A stretch of 64,000 nt of DNA from Leucobacter allii (lineage in GTDB: Bacteria; Actinomycetota; Actinomycetes; Actinomycetales; Microbacteriaceae), in assembly GCF_022919155.1 (NCBI RefSeq), contig NZ_CP095045.1, positions 2,108,001-2,172,000 on the forward strand. Direction: 5' to 3'. The stretch's first letter is position 1. Every line of letters begins with the position of its first letter. A program made the translations under genes and the position numbers. Below, piece by piece: positions 34,757-43,522 of the stretch. Under the pieces are notes generated by a model. That model did no database searches. It was given only the letters and a program-made list of their open reading frames with translations, and was not told the DNA's origin.

Positions 34757-36475
34757 TCAGGCCGCGCGATCGCCCGGGAGCTCGGGCGTCGAGGCGGGCG
34801 GCACGCGGAGGCTGCCGCCGTCGCCGGCCTCGAACGCCGCGGCGTAGCCGAGCAGCTCCGGGTCGCGGTATGCGGCGCCGGCGAAGGTGAGGCCGACGGG
34901 CATGCCGATGTCCTCCATGAGCCCCATCGCCACCGTCACCGTCGGGATGCCGAGATGGCGGATCGCGTAGTTGCCGTTCGAGAAGAACACGCCGTTCGAC
35001 CACGCGTGATCGGCGGCCTCGAGCTCGCGCTCCGCGTCCTCGCGCGCCACGTCGGCGTTCGCGGGGAAGACGACGCCGTCGAAGCCCTCGGCGGCGAGCC
35101 AGTCCTCGAAGAGTTCCTCGCGCAGGCGCACGAGCGCCCGCAGGCCGTCGGCGAAGTCGCCCCGATCGCGCGGGTCGGGGATGCCGCGCTTCGCGTAGGC
35201 GACGGTGGCGCGGTAGCGGTTCGGGTAGTCCTCGACCTCCTCGTAGCGGTCGGGCAGGGTGCCGGGGGGCTGCGGGAAGATTCGATCGGGGTCGACGACC
35301 GCGAGCTCGGGGATCGCGGGATCGCCGTTCGCCTTGAGGAAGTCGTCCCAGCCGAAGGCGAGGAAGTCGGTGAACTCGGTGTCCATCCAGCCCTCGGGGA
35401 GCGCGCCGAGCGCACCGACGTTCTCCTGGCCCGGCCGGTCGCCCTCGTAGCGCTCGATGAGGGGGAAATCGGTGACGACGAGCTCGGCGCCGAGCGCCTC
35501 GAGCCTGGCGGTGGCGCGGGCGAACAGCGCGAGCACGCTCGGCCGCACCGCGATCGGGAACGCGGGGTCCTGGCCGAGGTACATCCGCGGCACCGCGAAG
35601 CGCTTGCCGCGGAGCGCCCCGGGATCCTGCAGGGAGAGGTACGAATCCGGCCGGTGCGCGCTCGGCCGCGGCAGCGGCACGACCGACTGGTTCCGCCAGA
35701 AGTCTCCGCGGGTCACGGGGTCGTCCTGCACGAGCACGTCCAGGAGCCGGAGCATGTCGGGCATGGAGCGGGTGTGCGGCACGACGACATCCCTCGCGGG
35801 GAACAGCGGCCAGTTGCCGCGGATCGAGAGGATCCCCCAGCTCGGCGTGTACGCGCAGAGCCCGTTGTTCGAGGCCGGGCTGCGCCCGGAGGAGACCGTC
35901 TCCTCCCCCATGCCGAACATCGCGAGGTTCGCGGCCGTCGAGACCCCCGAGCCGTTCGAGGAGCCGGAGGCGTAGGCGGCGGCGAGGAAGTCCCTGTTGT
36001 AGGGGCTCTCGGCCCTGCCGTAGACGCCGCGCTGCATCCCGCCGTCGGCCATCGGGGGCATGTTCGTCTTGCCGAGGAGCACCGCGCCGGCCTCCCGGAG
36101 ACGGGCCACCGAGAACGCGTCCCACTGCGCGACGAGCTCCGCGAAGGCCGGGGAGCCGGAGGCGACCGTGAGCCCGCGCACCATGTAGGAGTCCTTGACG
36201 GTGAAGGGCACCCCCTCGAGCGGGCGGGCCTCGCCCGCGGCCCAGCGGCGGTCGGACTCCGCGGCCTCGGCGAGCGCGTCGGGATTCGGCACCACGACGG
36301 CGTGGAGGCCGCCCTCGCCCGCGTCGTAGCGCGCGATCCGAGCGAGATAGCGCTCCGTCAGCCAGGTGCTCGTGATCGTGCCGCCGCGCAGGGCCGCGAG
36401 CACCTCCCCGATGCTCGCCTCGTGCAGCGCGAAGCCCGCCGTCGCTGCGGACTCAGATCCGCTGTGATCATCCAT
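34757..36475 (-). CDS. Amidase signature family protein
   Basis: 572 residues. Amidase-signature triad: Lys in GVPFTVKDSYMV, the cis-Ser in GSSNGSG and the nucleophilic Ser in ETVSSGRSPAS; the usual GGS at the last site is changed to VSSGR. The start MDDHS at 36475 has GAGGA 5 nt before; a longer reading from 36505 lacks a ribosome site. It hydrolyses a linear amide or carbamate; many relatives are in catabolic operons. It is divergent from a TetR gene, and palindromes between the two suggest control by that regulator. Confidence 0.88.
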   Translation of the reverse strand: MDDHSGSESAATAGFALHEASIGEVLAALRGGTITSTWLTERYLARIARYDAGEGGLHAVVVPNPDALAEAAESDRRWAAGEARPLEGVPFTVKDSYMVRGLTVASGSPAFAELVAQWDAFSVARLREAGAVLLGKTNMPPMADGGMQRGVYGRAESPYNRDFLAAAYASGSSNGSGVSTAANLAMFGMGEETVSSGRSPASNNGLCAYTPSWGILSIRGNWPLFPARDVVVPHTRSMPDMLRLLDVLVQDDPVTRGDFWRNQSVVPLPRPSAHRPDSYLSLQDPGALRGKRFAVPRMYLGQDPAFPIAVRPSVLALFARATARLEALGAELVVTDFPLIERYEGDRPGQENVGALGALPEGWMDTEFTDFLAFGWDDFLKANGDPAIPELAVVDPDRIFPQPPGTLPDRYEEVEDYPNRYRATVAYAKRGIPDPRDRGDFADGLRALVRLREELFEDWLAAEGFDGVVFPANADVAREDAERELEAADHAWSNGVFFSNGNYAIRHLGIPTVTVAMGLMEDIGMPVGLTFAGAAYRDPELLGYAAAFEAGDGGSLRVPPASTPELPGDRAA

Positions 36476-36515
36476 GGCACTCCTCGATCCCGTCTCCGTC
36501 GGCATTGCCGAATCC

Positions 36516-36548
36516 GATACGCGCGTCGTATCCTGAAATTAGTTTCAG
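36516..36548. promoter_or_regulatory. Two adjacent palindromes between amidase and TetR genes
   Basis: GATACG-CGCGT-CGTATC at 36516-36532 and CTGAAA-TTAG-TTTCAG at 36533-36548, both with perfect 6 bp arms and directly joined. They lie 40 bp from the amidase start and 60 bp from the TetR start, the right place for a shared operator. Confidence 0.6.
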
Positions 36549-36607
36549 TTCTTCCGGCCCCGCTGTCAAGCCGAGGGACCGGGCGGGCACCGGCACGAGA
36601 GGACGAC

Positions 36608-37174
36608 ATGGCCGAGGACACGCGGGAGCGCATTCTCGCCGCGTGCGAGCGCGTCATCGCCGGGGACGGCCTGAGCCGCTTCCGGATGCAGCGGGTCGCG
36701 CGCGAGGCGGGGGTCTCGATCGGGCTCCTCGCCTACCACTTCGGCGATCGGGACGGGCTGCTGCAGGCCGCCCTCGACCACGTGAACGCCGGCGCGGCCG
36801 AACGCGCCGCTCGAGTGCCGGAGGCGAGCGACGCCCGTGCACGGCTCGCGGCGCTGCTGTGCTCGGAATTCGGCGATGACGCGCGGATCCGCGCGGGATC
36901 GACGCTGTGGAACGAGTTGCGCGCCGCGGCCGTCTTCGCGCCGGCGCAGGCGGGGGCGCTCGCGAAGTCCACCTTGGAATGGCAGGACTCGGTGCGCCGG
37001 CTCATCGTCGAGGCCGGCCGATCCGCCGCGGACGCCGACGCCGCCGCGCTCGCGCTCACCGCGCTCGTCGAGGGGCTCTCGGGCCGGTGGCTGACGGGGC
37101 AGATCGACGTCGGCGAGGCGCAGGCGACCGTCCGCGGCGCCCTTGCGGCCCTCGGTCTCGAGCCCCCGGCCTGA
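36608..37174 (+). CDS. TetR-family regulator
   Basis: 188 residues. N-terminal helix-turn-helix RERILAACERVIAGDGLSRFRMQRVAREAGVSIGLLAYHFGDRDGLL, then a helical ligand domain ending with an ALVEGLSGRWL segment, typical of the TetR_C_6 (BetI/YcdC-like) group. Likely represses the divergent amidase gene and itself until a ligand binds. Confidence 0.9.
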   Translation: MAEDTRERILAACERVIAGDGLSRFRMQRVAREAGVSIGLLAYHFGDRDGLLQAALDHVNAGAAERAARVPEASDARARLAALLCSEFGDDARIRAGSTLWNELRAAAVFAPAQAGALAKSTLEWQDSVRRLIVEAGRSAADADAAALALTALVEGLSGRWLTGQIDVGEAQATVRGALAALGLEPPA

Positions 37175-37227
37175 CGCGCGCCCGGCGACACGGCGCCGCG
37201 GCACCGAAGGGGGCGCGGCGGCGCCCG

Positions 37228-38154
37228 TCACGGCGCGGCGACACCCGTCACGGCTCGGCGGCGCTCGGCGACGACGCGCTCCAGGATCCCGCCGAGGCTC
37301 CGCGCCGCCGGCGGCGCCGCGTCCCGCAGCGTCACGTAGGAGACGCGGCGCTCGCCGAGATCCTGCACGGCGGGCCGAAGCACCACGTCGAAGTCCGCAT
37401 CCACCGCCCCCTCGGTCGTGAGCGCGCAGCCGAGACCCTCGGCGACGAGACCGTGGATCATGGCGAGGTCGTCGGTGCGCATGAGCTCGCGCATCGGGAT
37501 GCCGAGTGCCCGGTGCACGCGGCGCAGCACCCGATCGGAGGCCTCGTCCGCATTGCGGCTGCACACCCAGGCCGCCTCCGCGAGCTCGGCGAGATCGAGC
37601 TCGGCCCGCGCGGCGAGCGGTCCGTTCCCCGCGACGAGCACCCGGTAGGGCTCGGAGATCAGGGGACGCTGCACGAGGTCGTCGCCGATGAAGCCCGGTT
37701 CGGTCGAGAGGTGGTAGACGAGCCCCGCGTGCACCTCTCCCGCACGCAACTGCCTGAGCACCTCGGTCGGCTCCGCCTCGACGACCTCGACCCGGACCGC
37801 GCTGCGCCGCTGCAGCGCGGCGATCGCGGCGGGGATGAGGCGCGACCCCGTCGAGGAGAAGGTCCCCACGCGCAGCGTGACCGTGCCGGCGTCGCGCAGC
37901 TCGGCGACGGCGCGCTCGGCGCGGTCGATGCGCGTGAAGACCGGCGCGATCTCGGTCGCGAAGTACTCCCCGAGCTCCGTCAGCCGCGCGCCGCTGCGCT
38001 CACGGGCGACGAGCGCGGTGCCGAGATGGGCCTCGAGCGCGCCGAGGTGGTGGGTCACGGTGGGGACGCCGTAGCGGAGCGCCTCGGCCGCGCGCGTCAG
38101 GCTGCCGTGCTCGCGGACGGCGAGCAGCACGCGGAACTGCTGCAGATTCATCAT
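37228..38154 (-). CDS. LysR-family regulator
   Basis: 308 residues. N-terminal HTH LQQFRVLLAVREHGSLTRAAEALRYGVPTVTHHLGALE, then the periplasmic-binding-like effector domain (GTVTLRVGTFSSTGSRL, AGEVHAGLVYH). Two Met codons (38154, 38151) start it. It is divergent from the PLP-dependent enzyme at 38228, whose expression it probably controls; a palindrome touches its start codon. Confidence 0.9.
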   Translation of the reverse strand: MMNLQQFRVLLAVREHGSLTRAAEALRYGVPTVTHHLGALEAHLGTALVARERSGARLTELGEYFATEIAPVFTRIDRAERAVAELRDAGTVTLRVGTFSSTGSRLIPAAIAALQRRSAVRVEVVEAEPTEVLRQLRAGEVHAGLVYHLSTEPGFIGDDLVQRPLISEPYRVLVAGNGPLAARAELDLAELAEAAWVCSRNADEASDRVLRRVHRALGIPMRELMRTDDLAMIHGLVAEGLGCALTTEGAVDADFDVVLRPAVQDLGERRVSYVTLRDAAPPAARSLGGILERVVAERRRAVTGVAAP

Positions 38155-38171
38155 GACATAGAGCGTATGTC
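38155..38171. promoter_or_regulatory. Palindrome at the LysR start, candidate operator
   Basis: GACATA-GAGCG-TATGTC, perfect 6 bp arms, directly before the LysR ATG and 56 bp before the divergent gene. The spacing T-N11-A of LysR boxes is present. Confidence 0.55.
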
Positions 38172-38227
38172 AACTGATTCGAATTCTTGATATTCCGCAT
38201 CACGCTCGAGCAGCCTAGCGTGGTCTC

Positions 38228-39784
38228 GTGCTCGATACCCCACACACGCCGCCGACCACTGACCCTGCGACCCCCGCCGTCCCCGCGACGCCGCCGGCCG
38301 GCGCGCCCGCGGTGCCCGCCCGGCAGTTCGAGACGCCCTACGTGGACGCCGTGCGCGCGCTGGCCACCGAGCCGTGGCAGCGCCTCCACGTGCCCGCGCA
38401 CCACGGCGCCCCGGAGAACGCGCCGGGCATCGCCGAACTCGTCGGCGCCGGGGCGATGAGCATCGACTTCCCCGTGCTCTTCAGCGGCGTCGATCAGCGC
38501 AGCTGGCGGCTGACCGCGCCCGGGCGCGCGACCCCGCTCATGCGGGCCCAGGAGCTCGCGGCCGAGGCCTGGGGGGCGAGCCGCACCTGGTTCATCACGA
38601 ACGGCGCCTCCGGGGGCAACCATGTCGCGACCACCGTCGCGCGCGCTCTGGGCACCGAGACGGTGCTGCAGCGCAGCGTCCATTCGAGCGTGATCGACGG
38701 GGCCACCCACGTCGGTCTCGAACCGCACTTCGTGCACGGCTCGGTGGACACCGGACTCGGCGCCTCGCACGGTGTCACCGCCGCGCAGGTCGCGCGGGCG
38801 CTCTCGGAGCACCCCGGGAGCGCCTCGGTCTATCTCGTCTCCCCCAGCTATTTCGGCGCGGTCGCCGACATCGCCGCGATCGCCCGGGTCGCCCACGATC
38901 ACGGCGTACCGCTCATCGTCGACGAGGCCTGGGGCTCCCACTTCGGCATGCACCCCGCGCTGCCGGTCAATGCGGTGCGCCTCGGCGCCGACCTCGTGAT
39001 CTCGAGCACCCATAAGGGCGCCGGTTCGCTCACGCAGTCCGCGATGCTGCAGCTCGGCCACGGTCCGCACGCCGCCGCGCTCGCCTCCCTCGTCGAGCGG
39101 GTCGTCCGGTCCTTCCAGTCGACCTCGACGAGCGCGCTGCTGCTCGCCTCGATCGACGAAGCGCGCAAGCACCTCGTCACGCGGCCCGAGCTCGTGGGGC
39201 GAGCGATCGCCTCTGCCGAACGCATCCGCGCCGCGATCCGCGCCGACCGCCGCTACCGCGACGCGACGCCCGATGTGCTCGCGCGCGCCGACGCCGTGGC
39301 GCACGATCCGCTGAAGGTCGCCATCGACACCCGCGGCGCCGGCATCACGGGCGGCGAGGCGCACTTCCTGCTCATGCGCGACCACCGCATCACCTGCGAG
39401 CTCTCCACCCCGGCCGCGCTCCTCTCCCTCATCGGCGCGACCGCCGAGGTCGACGTCGCGCGCTTCCTCGCCGCGCTCCAGGCACTCCCGGAGGCCGCCG
39501 TCGAGCCCGAGCGCCCGATCGCGATGCCCGCCCCCGGCGCGCGGGCGATGGGCCTCGGCGAGGCGTTCTTCAGCGCCGTCGAGCTCGTGCCCGCCGCGGA
39601 CGCCGCGGGACGCGTCTCGGCCGACGCGCTCGCCGCGTATCCGCCCGGCGTCCCCAACGTGCTCCCCGGCGAGGTGCTCTCCGTCGAGGCGATCGCCTTC
39701 CTGCGCGCGACCGCGGCGAGCCCGGCCGGGTACGTGCGCGGCGCCGCCGACCCGGCGCTCGACGCCTTCCGCGTCGTCGCCTGA
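38228..39784 (+). CDS. PLP-dependent Orn/Lys/Arg decarboxylase-fold protein
   Basis: 518 residues. Fold-type I PLP enzyme of the Orn/Lys/Arg decarboxylase class: LHVPAHHGAP near the N terminus, TNGASGGNH, VDEAWGSHFG with the PLP-binding Asp, and SSTHKGAGSLTQSAML with the Schiff-base Lys. The C-terminal end has LSVEAIAFLRA. The N terminus is Thr/Pro/Ala-rich. It would decarboxylate a basic amino acid or be one of the related actinobacterial aminotransferase-like forms; the substrate is not clear. The divergent LysR gene is likely its regulator. Confidence 0.85.
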   Translation: MLDTPHTPPTTDPATPAVPATPPAGAPAVPARQFETPYVDAVRALATEPWQRLHVPAHHGAPENAPGIAELVGAGAMSIDFPVLFSGVDQRSWRLTAPGRATPLMRAQELAAEAWGASRTWFITNGASGGNHVATTVARALGTETVLQRSVHSSVIDGATHVGLEPHFVHGSVDTGLGASHGVTAAQVARALSEHPGSASVYLVSPSYFGAVADIAAIARVAHDHGVPLIVDEAWGSHFGMHPALPVNAVRLGADLVISSTHKGAGSLTQSAMLQLGHGPHAAALASLVERVVRSFQSTSTSALLLASIDEARKHLVTRPELVGRAIASAERIRAAIRADRRYRDATPDVLARADAVAHDPLKVAIDTRGAGITGGEAHFLLMRDHRITCELSTPAALLSLIGATAEVDVARFLAALQALPEAAVEPERPIAMPAPGARAMGLGEAFFSAVELVPAADAAGRVSADALAAYPPGVPNVLPGEVLSVEAIAFLRATAASPAGYVRGAADPALDAFRVVA

Positions 39785-39836
39785 GGGCCGCCGCCGCATC
39801 GGGGAATACTCGGCGCGGCGGCGCGTTGCACCCGGC

Positions 39837-40493
39837 ATGGTTGAATCTTCACACACCACGCCGCGACGCGCGGACGCCGCGGTCCGGACGCGGGTGCGCA
39901 TCCCGCTCCGCTTCCCCGACGACTACGCCGCTCCCGCCGACGTCTACACCTTCACGGGGCTCGTCGACGACCGGGAGCACCTGCTCCTCGCCCTCGGCGA
40001 CTGGGAGTCGGCGCTCGCCGGGCCGGATGCGCCGCTCGTGCGGCTGCACAGCGAGTGCCTCACCGGGGATGTCTTCGGTTCGGAGCGCTGCGACTGCGGG
40101 CCGCAGCTGCGCGAGTCCGTCGAGCGCATCGCCGGGAACGGGGGCTTCCTGCTCTACCTGCGCCAGGAGGGGCGGGGCATCGGCCTCTACGCCAAGCTCG
40201 ACGCCTATGCGCTGCAGGACGCCGGGCTCGACACCTACGAGGCGAACCGCGCGCTCGGCAGGGGCGACGACGAGCGGGACTACGCCGCGGCCGCGCAGAT
40301 GCTCCGCGCGCTCGGCGCGGAGCGGATCCGCCTGCTGAGCAACAACCCCGACAAGGCCGAGCAGCTCGAGCGCCTCGGCATCGAGGTCGCGGAGCGCGTG
40401 CCGACCTCCGTGCACCTCTCGGACTTCAATCGGAGGTACCTGGAGTCCAAGCGGGATCGCACGGCGCACACGATCGACCTCACTGCGGCGTGA
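39837..40493 (+). CDS. ribA: GTP cyclohydrolase II
   Basis: 218 residues, stand-alone RibA. Zinc ligands Cys74, Cys85 and Cys87 (HSECLTGDVFGSERCDC), substrate-binding RQEGRGIGLYAKL and the later LLSNNPDKAEQL and RYLESKRDR regions. It opens GTP to the first riboflavin precursor. It is not with other rib genes here and is coupled to a MarR regulator by a GTGA overlap, so it may be a second, pathway-specific copy supplying flavin or a pteridine-like product. Confidence 0.94.
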   Translation: MVESSHTTPRRADAAVRTRVRIPLRFPDDYAAPADVYTFTGLVDDREHLLLALGDWESALAGPDAPLVRLHSECLTGDVFGSERCDCGPQLRESVERIAGNGGFLLYLRQEGRGIGLYAKLDAYALQDAGLDTYEANRALGRGDDERDYAAAAQMLRALGAERIRLLSNNPDKAEQLERLGIEVAERVPTSVHLSDFNRRYLESKRDRTAHTIDLTAA

Positions 40494-40981
40494 ACGCGAC
40501 CGGAGCGGGCGCGCAGGATCGGGGCGGCGAGCGCCGCCTCGACCCGTCCGAGATGGCGGCGTGGACGCCGTTGATCCGGGTGGCCCAGCTCCTGCCCCAG
40601 GCGCTCGATCGCACGCTCCGCGAGCGGACGGGGCTCAACCACGCCCGGTACGCGATTCTCGTGATGCTCGCCCGCCCCGCGGCGGAGCAGCCGTCGATGA
40701 CGGAGCTGGCCCGCATCGCCGGGCTCAGCCGATCGCGTCTCAGCCACGCGATCGATGCGCTGGAGGCGCGCGGCTGGGTGGAGCGCTCCTCCTGCGGAGC
40801 CGACCGCCGCGCGCGCTCCGCGCGCCTCACCGCGGCGGGGCGGGACGCGCTCCGCGCCGCGGCCCCAGCCCACGTGGCGCAGATCCGGGAGCTCGTGCTC
40901 GGCCCCCTCGACGCGACAGAGCGGGAGCAGCTCGCCGCGCTGCTCGGCAAGCTGCTCCCGGGGATCGAGGCGTCGCTCTGA
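40490..40981 (+). CDS. MarR-family regulator
   Basis: 163 residues from a GTG that overlaps the ribA stop. Winged helix: TGLNHARYAILVMLARP, SMTELARIAGLSRSRLSHAIDALEARGWVERSSCGADRRARSARLTAAG, then the dimerisation helix. Translational coupling to ribA suggests it controls that gene or a linked flavin-dependent process. An internal Met at 40553 is a possible shorter start. Confidence 0.86.
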   Translation: MNATGAGAQDRGGERRLDPSEMAAWTPLIRVAQLLPQALDRTLRERTGLNHARYAILVMLARPAAEQPSMTELARIAGLSRSRLSHAIDALEARGWVERSSCGADRRARSARLTAAGRDALRAAAPAHVAQIRELVLGPLDATEREQLAALLGKLLPGIEASL

Positions 40982-41017
40982 GCGCCGGGGCGCGCCGCGC
41001 GCGGCCCGGACGCGCGC

Positions 41018-42445
41018 TCAGTCCTCGGCGACCGCCCGGAGGCGCTCCGTCGTGATCCGGTGCGCCTCCTCCTCCGTCTCCACATTGGGCTCCGAGCCGA
41101 TGAGCGGCCTGCCCGCGCTCTCCCGCACGAAGCAGACGGCGATGACGCCGATGACGGACATGCCCATGAGGTAGTAGGCGGCCGCGAGCTGGTCGCCGGT
41201 CGCGCGGATGAGCGCGTCGATGACGAGCGGCGCGGTGCCGCCGAACAGCGCGATCGAGACGTTGTAGGAGACGCCCAGGCTCGTGTTGCGCGAGCGCGTC
41301 GTGAACATCGCCGGATAGGTCGAGGCCAGGGTGCCCATGTAGAGCGCCACGGGGAGCCCGACGAGCGCGAGCCCGATGACGATCCCCGCGGGCTCCGCGC
41401 CGCCGATGAGGTGGAAGGCGGGAATGCTGAGCAGGATCACCCAGATGGCCGCGGCGAAGAGCACCGGCTTGCGGCCCACCCGGTCGGAGAGCATGCCGAC
41501 GAAGGGCATGGCGCACGCCATCAGCAGCATGAGCGGCAGGGAGAACAGGTTGCCCTGCACGGCGTCGTGCGCGAGCACGGTCGAGAGGTAGGTCGGCATG
41601 TACGAGGTGAAGGCGTAGCCCGCGGAGTTCGCCGCGGCGACGAGCAGGATCACGATGAGCATGGGGCGCCAGTTCTCGGCGAAGACCCGCAGCGGATTGA
41701 CCCGCAGCGATGCGGGCCGCACGCCGTCCGCATCGGCGCGCTCCGCCAGCAGCGCGTCGAACTGCGGCGACTCCTCGACGCGCATGCGGAGATACACCGC
41801 CACGCAGCCGAGCGGTCCGGCGATGAGGAACGGCACCCGCCACAGCCCGTCGACCATCGCCTGCTGGCCGAAGGCGATCTGCAGCGCGGTCACGATCGCC
41901 GCGCCCAGCACGAAGCCGAGGTAGCTGCCGGCGTCGAGGAACGCGGCGTAGAAGCCGCGCTTGCGGTCGGGGGCGGCCTCGTTGATGTAGGTCACCGCGC
42001 CGGTGAACTCGCCGCCGGCGGAGAAGCCCTGGACGATCTTCAGGAGCACGAGGAGCACCGCGGCCGTCGCGCCGATCGCCGCGTGGCCGGGCAGCAGGCC
42101 GATGAGGAACGTCGCCACCGCGACGGTCGTGAGCGTGATGAAGAGCACCCGCTTCCGCCCGATCTTGTCGCCGAGCCATCCGAAGAACAGGCCGCCGAGC
42201 GGACGGAAGAGGTACGTGCTCGCGAAGGTGCCGAGCATGAAGATCACCTGCGTCGCCGCGGCCGCATCCGGCAGGAAGACCGGCCCGAGGGTGACGACGA
42301 GGTAGCCGAACACGCCGACGTCGTACCACTCCATCACGTTGCCCACGAAGGTGCCGCGCACGGCGCGGCCCAGTTCGCGGCGGCGCACGACGTGCACCGT
42401 ACCCGTGTCGAGCGGGGGCCGATCCCCCGTGTGCTGCTGCGTCAT
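41018..42445 (-). CDS. MFS transporter, metabolite:H+ symporter (MHS) family
   Basis: 475 residues, about twelve spans. N-terminal GNVMEWYDVGVFGYL is the MHS marker (as in ProP, ShiA, KgtP); GWLGDKIGRKRVL in loop 2-3 and SDRVGRKPVLF in loop 8-9 are the MFS motifs, and GFSAGGEFTGA is in span 4. It imports an organic acid, betaine or similar with protons. AAGGGAG precedes the ATG. It lies downstream of the ureohydrolase on the same strand and may bring in its substrate. Confidence 0.9.
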   Translation of the reverse strand: MTQQHTGDRPPLDTGTVHVVRRRELGRAVRGTFVGNVMEWYDVGVFGYLVVTLGPVFLPDAAAATQVIFMLGTFASTYLFRPLGGLFFGWLGDKIGRKRVLFITLTTVAVATFLIGLLPGHAAIGATAAVLLVLLKIVQGFSAGGEFTGAVTYINEAAPDRKRGFYAAFLDAGSYLGFVLGAAIVTALQIAFGQQAMVDGLWRVPFLIAGPLGCVAVYLRMRVEESPQFDALLAERADADGVRPASLRVNPLRVFAENWRPMLIVILLVAAANSAGYAFTSYMPTYLSTVLAHDAVQGNLFSLPLMLLMACAMPFVGMLSDRVGRKPVLFAAAIWVILLSIPAFHLIGGAEPAGIVIGLALVGLPVALYMGTLASTYPAMFTTRSRNTSLGVSYNVSIALFGGTAPLVIDALIRATGDQLAAAYYLMGMSVIGVIAVCFVRESAGRPLIGSEPNVETEEEAHRITTERLRAVAED

Positions 42446-42503
42446 CGTCTCACTCCCTTGTTCGTCAATCGGCTGGCGCGCCGCGGCGGTGCGGCGCGGT
42501 TCG

Positions 42504-43391
42504 TCACCGCTCCGCGCGATCCTGCCCGAAGACCGCGAAGTAGTAGCAGAGATAGGCCGCGAGGGTCGCGGTCATGTCCTGGTGGTCCGTCATCGGATTG
42601 ACCTCGGTCACGGAGAAGGAGTCGCAGTGCGGGGCCAGCGCCATGATCGCCTCGATGGCTTCGCGCGAGGTGAGCCCTCCCGGCTCGAGCGCTCCCGCAC
42701 CCGGCGCGTGCGCGGGATCGATGGCGTCGATGTCGAAGCTCAGGTGGACGTGTTCGGCGCCGGCGACGCGCGCCAGGATCCGTTCGACGGCCGCCTCCGT
42801 GCCGATCCGCGAGTACTCCGCCGCGGTGATCCGCGCGAGCCCGGCGTCCTCGAGATAGGCGCGGGAGGAGGGGAAGTTGAAGTGGCGGAGACCGACCTGG
42901 ATGCTGTGCGCCGCGCTCGCGCGCGGCAGTTCGAGCGCGCGGCGCATGCCGCTGGACTGGCTGTGCGTGCCCTGCTGCGCATTGCGGTCCATGACGTCGA
43001 GGTGGGCGTCGAAGTGGATGACGGCGACGCTGCCCGCGGTCGCGTCGTGCAGGCCCTTCGAGCCCGCATAGAGGAAGCAGTCGTCGCCGCCGAGCAGGAT
43101 GGGCACGTTCCCCTCCCGCACGCTCCGGCTCACCCGCGCGCTCGTCGCGTCGAGGGTCGCCATGAGATCGTGCGCCACGACCTCCGCGTCGCCGCCGTCG
43201 CCCAGCCGCGGTGCGGCGTGGAGGGCGCCGGTCTCGAGCGAGAACACCTCGCCGCGCTCGACGCGCTGGGTGATCCACCCCAGCTGCTGCCGGATGCGGG
43301 CGGGCGCGAAGCGGGACCCCGGATAGCCGAGCGTGGAGGCGCCGTCGAAGGGCGCTCCGATGAGTTCGAACTGACGTGCGGTGCCGGACAT
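42504..43391 (-). CDS. Ureohydrolase (arginase/agmatinase/formimidoylglutamase family)
   Basis: 295 residues. Manganese ligands in GGDD, VIHFDAHLDV and SFDIDAIDPAHAPGAG, the full set for the family. The start at 43391 has GAGGAG 6 nt before. It would release urea or formamide from a guanidino or formimino compound. It is next to an MHS importer and a divergent PucR regulator, so agmatinase- or guanidino acid-hydrolase-like action is plausible; a HutG role after hutUI is possible but the distance argues against it. Confidence 0.88.
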   Translation of the reverse strand: MSGTARQFELIGAPFDGASTLGYPGSRFAPARIRQQLGWITQRVERGEVFSLETGALHAAPRLGDGGDAEVVAHDLMATLDATSARVSRSVREGNVPILLGGDDCFLYAGSKGLHDATAGSVAVIHFDAHLDVMDRNAQQGTHSQSSGMRRALELPRASAAHSIQVGLRHFNFPSSRAYLEDAGLARITAAEYSRIGTEAAVERILARVAGAEHVHLSFDIDAIDPAHAPGAGALEPGGLTSREAIEAIMALAPHCDSFSVTEVNPMTDHQDMTATLAAYLCYYFAVFGQDRAER

Positions 43392-43522
43392 GCGCGCTCC
43401 TCGATCGTGTGGCGGGACGGCTTCCAGCTTGGTTCGGCTGCCGATGCGACGCAATCACGGATAATGTGAACCTGATACGAAGGATTCACGGAAATCGACA
43501 CCGCTGGAGAGAGGAGCCCGAG

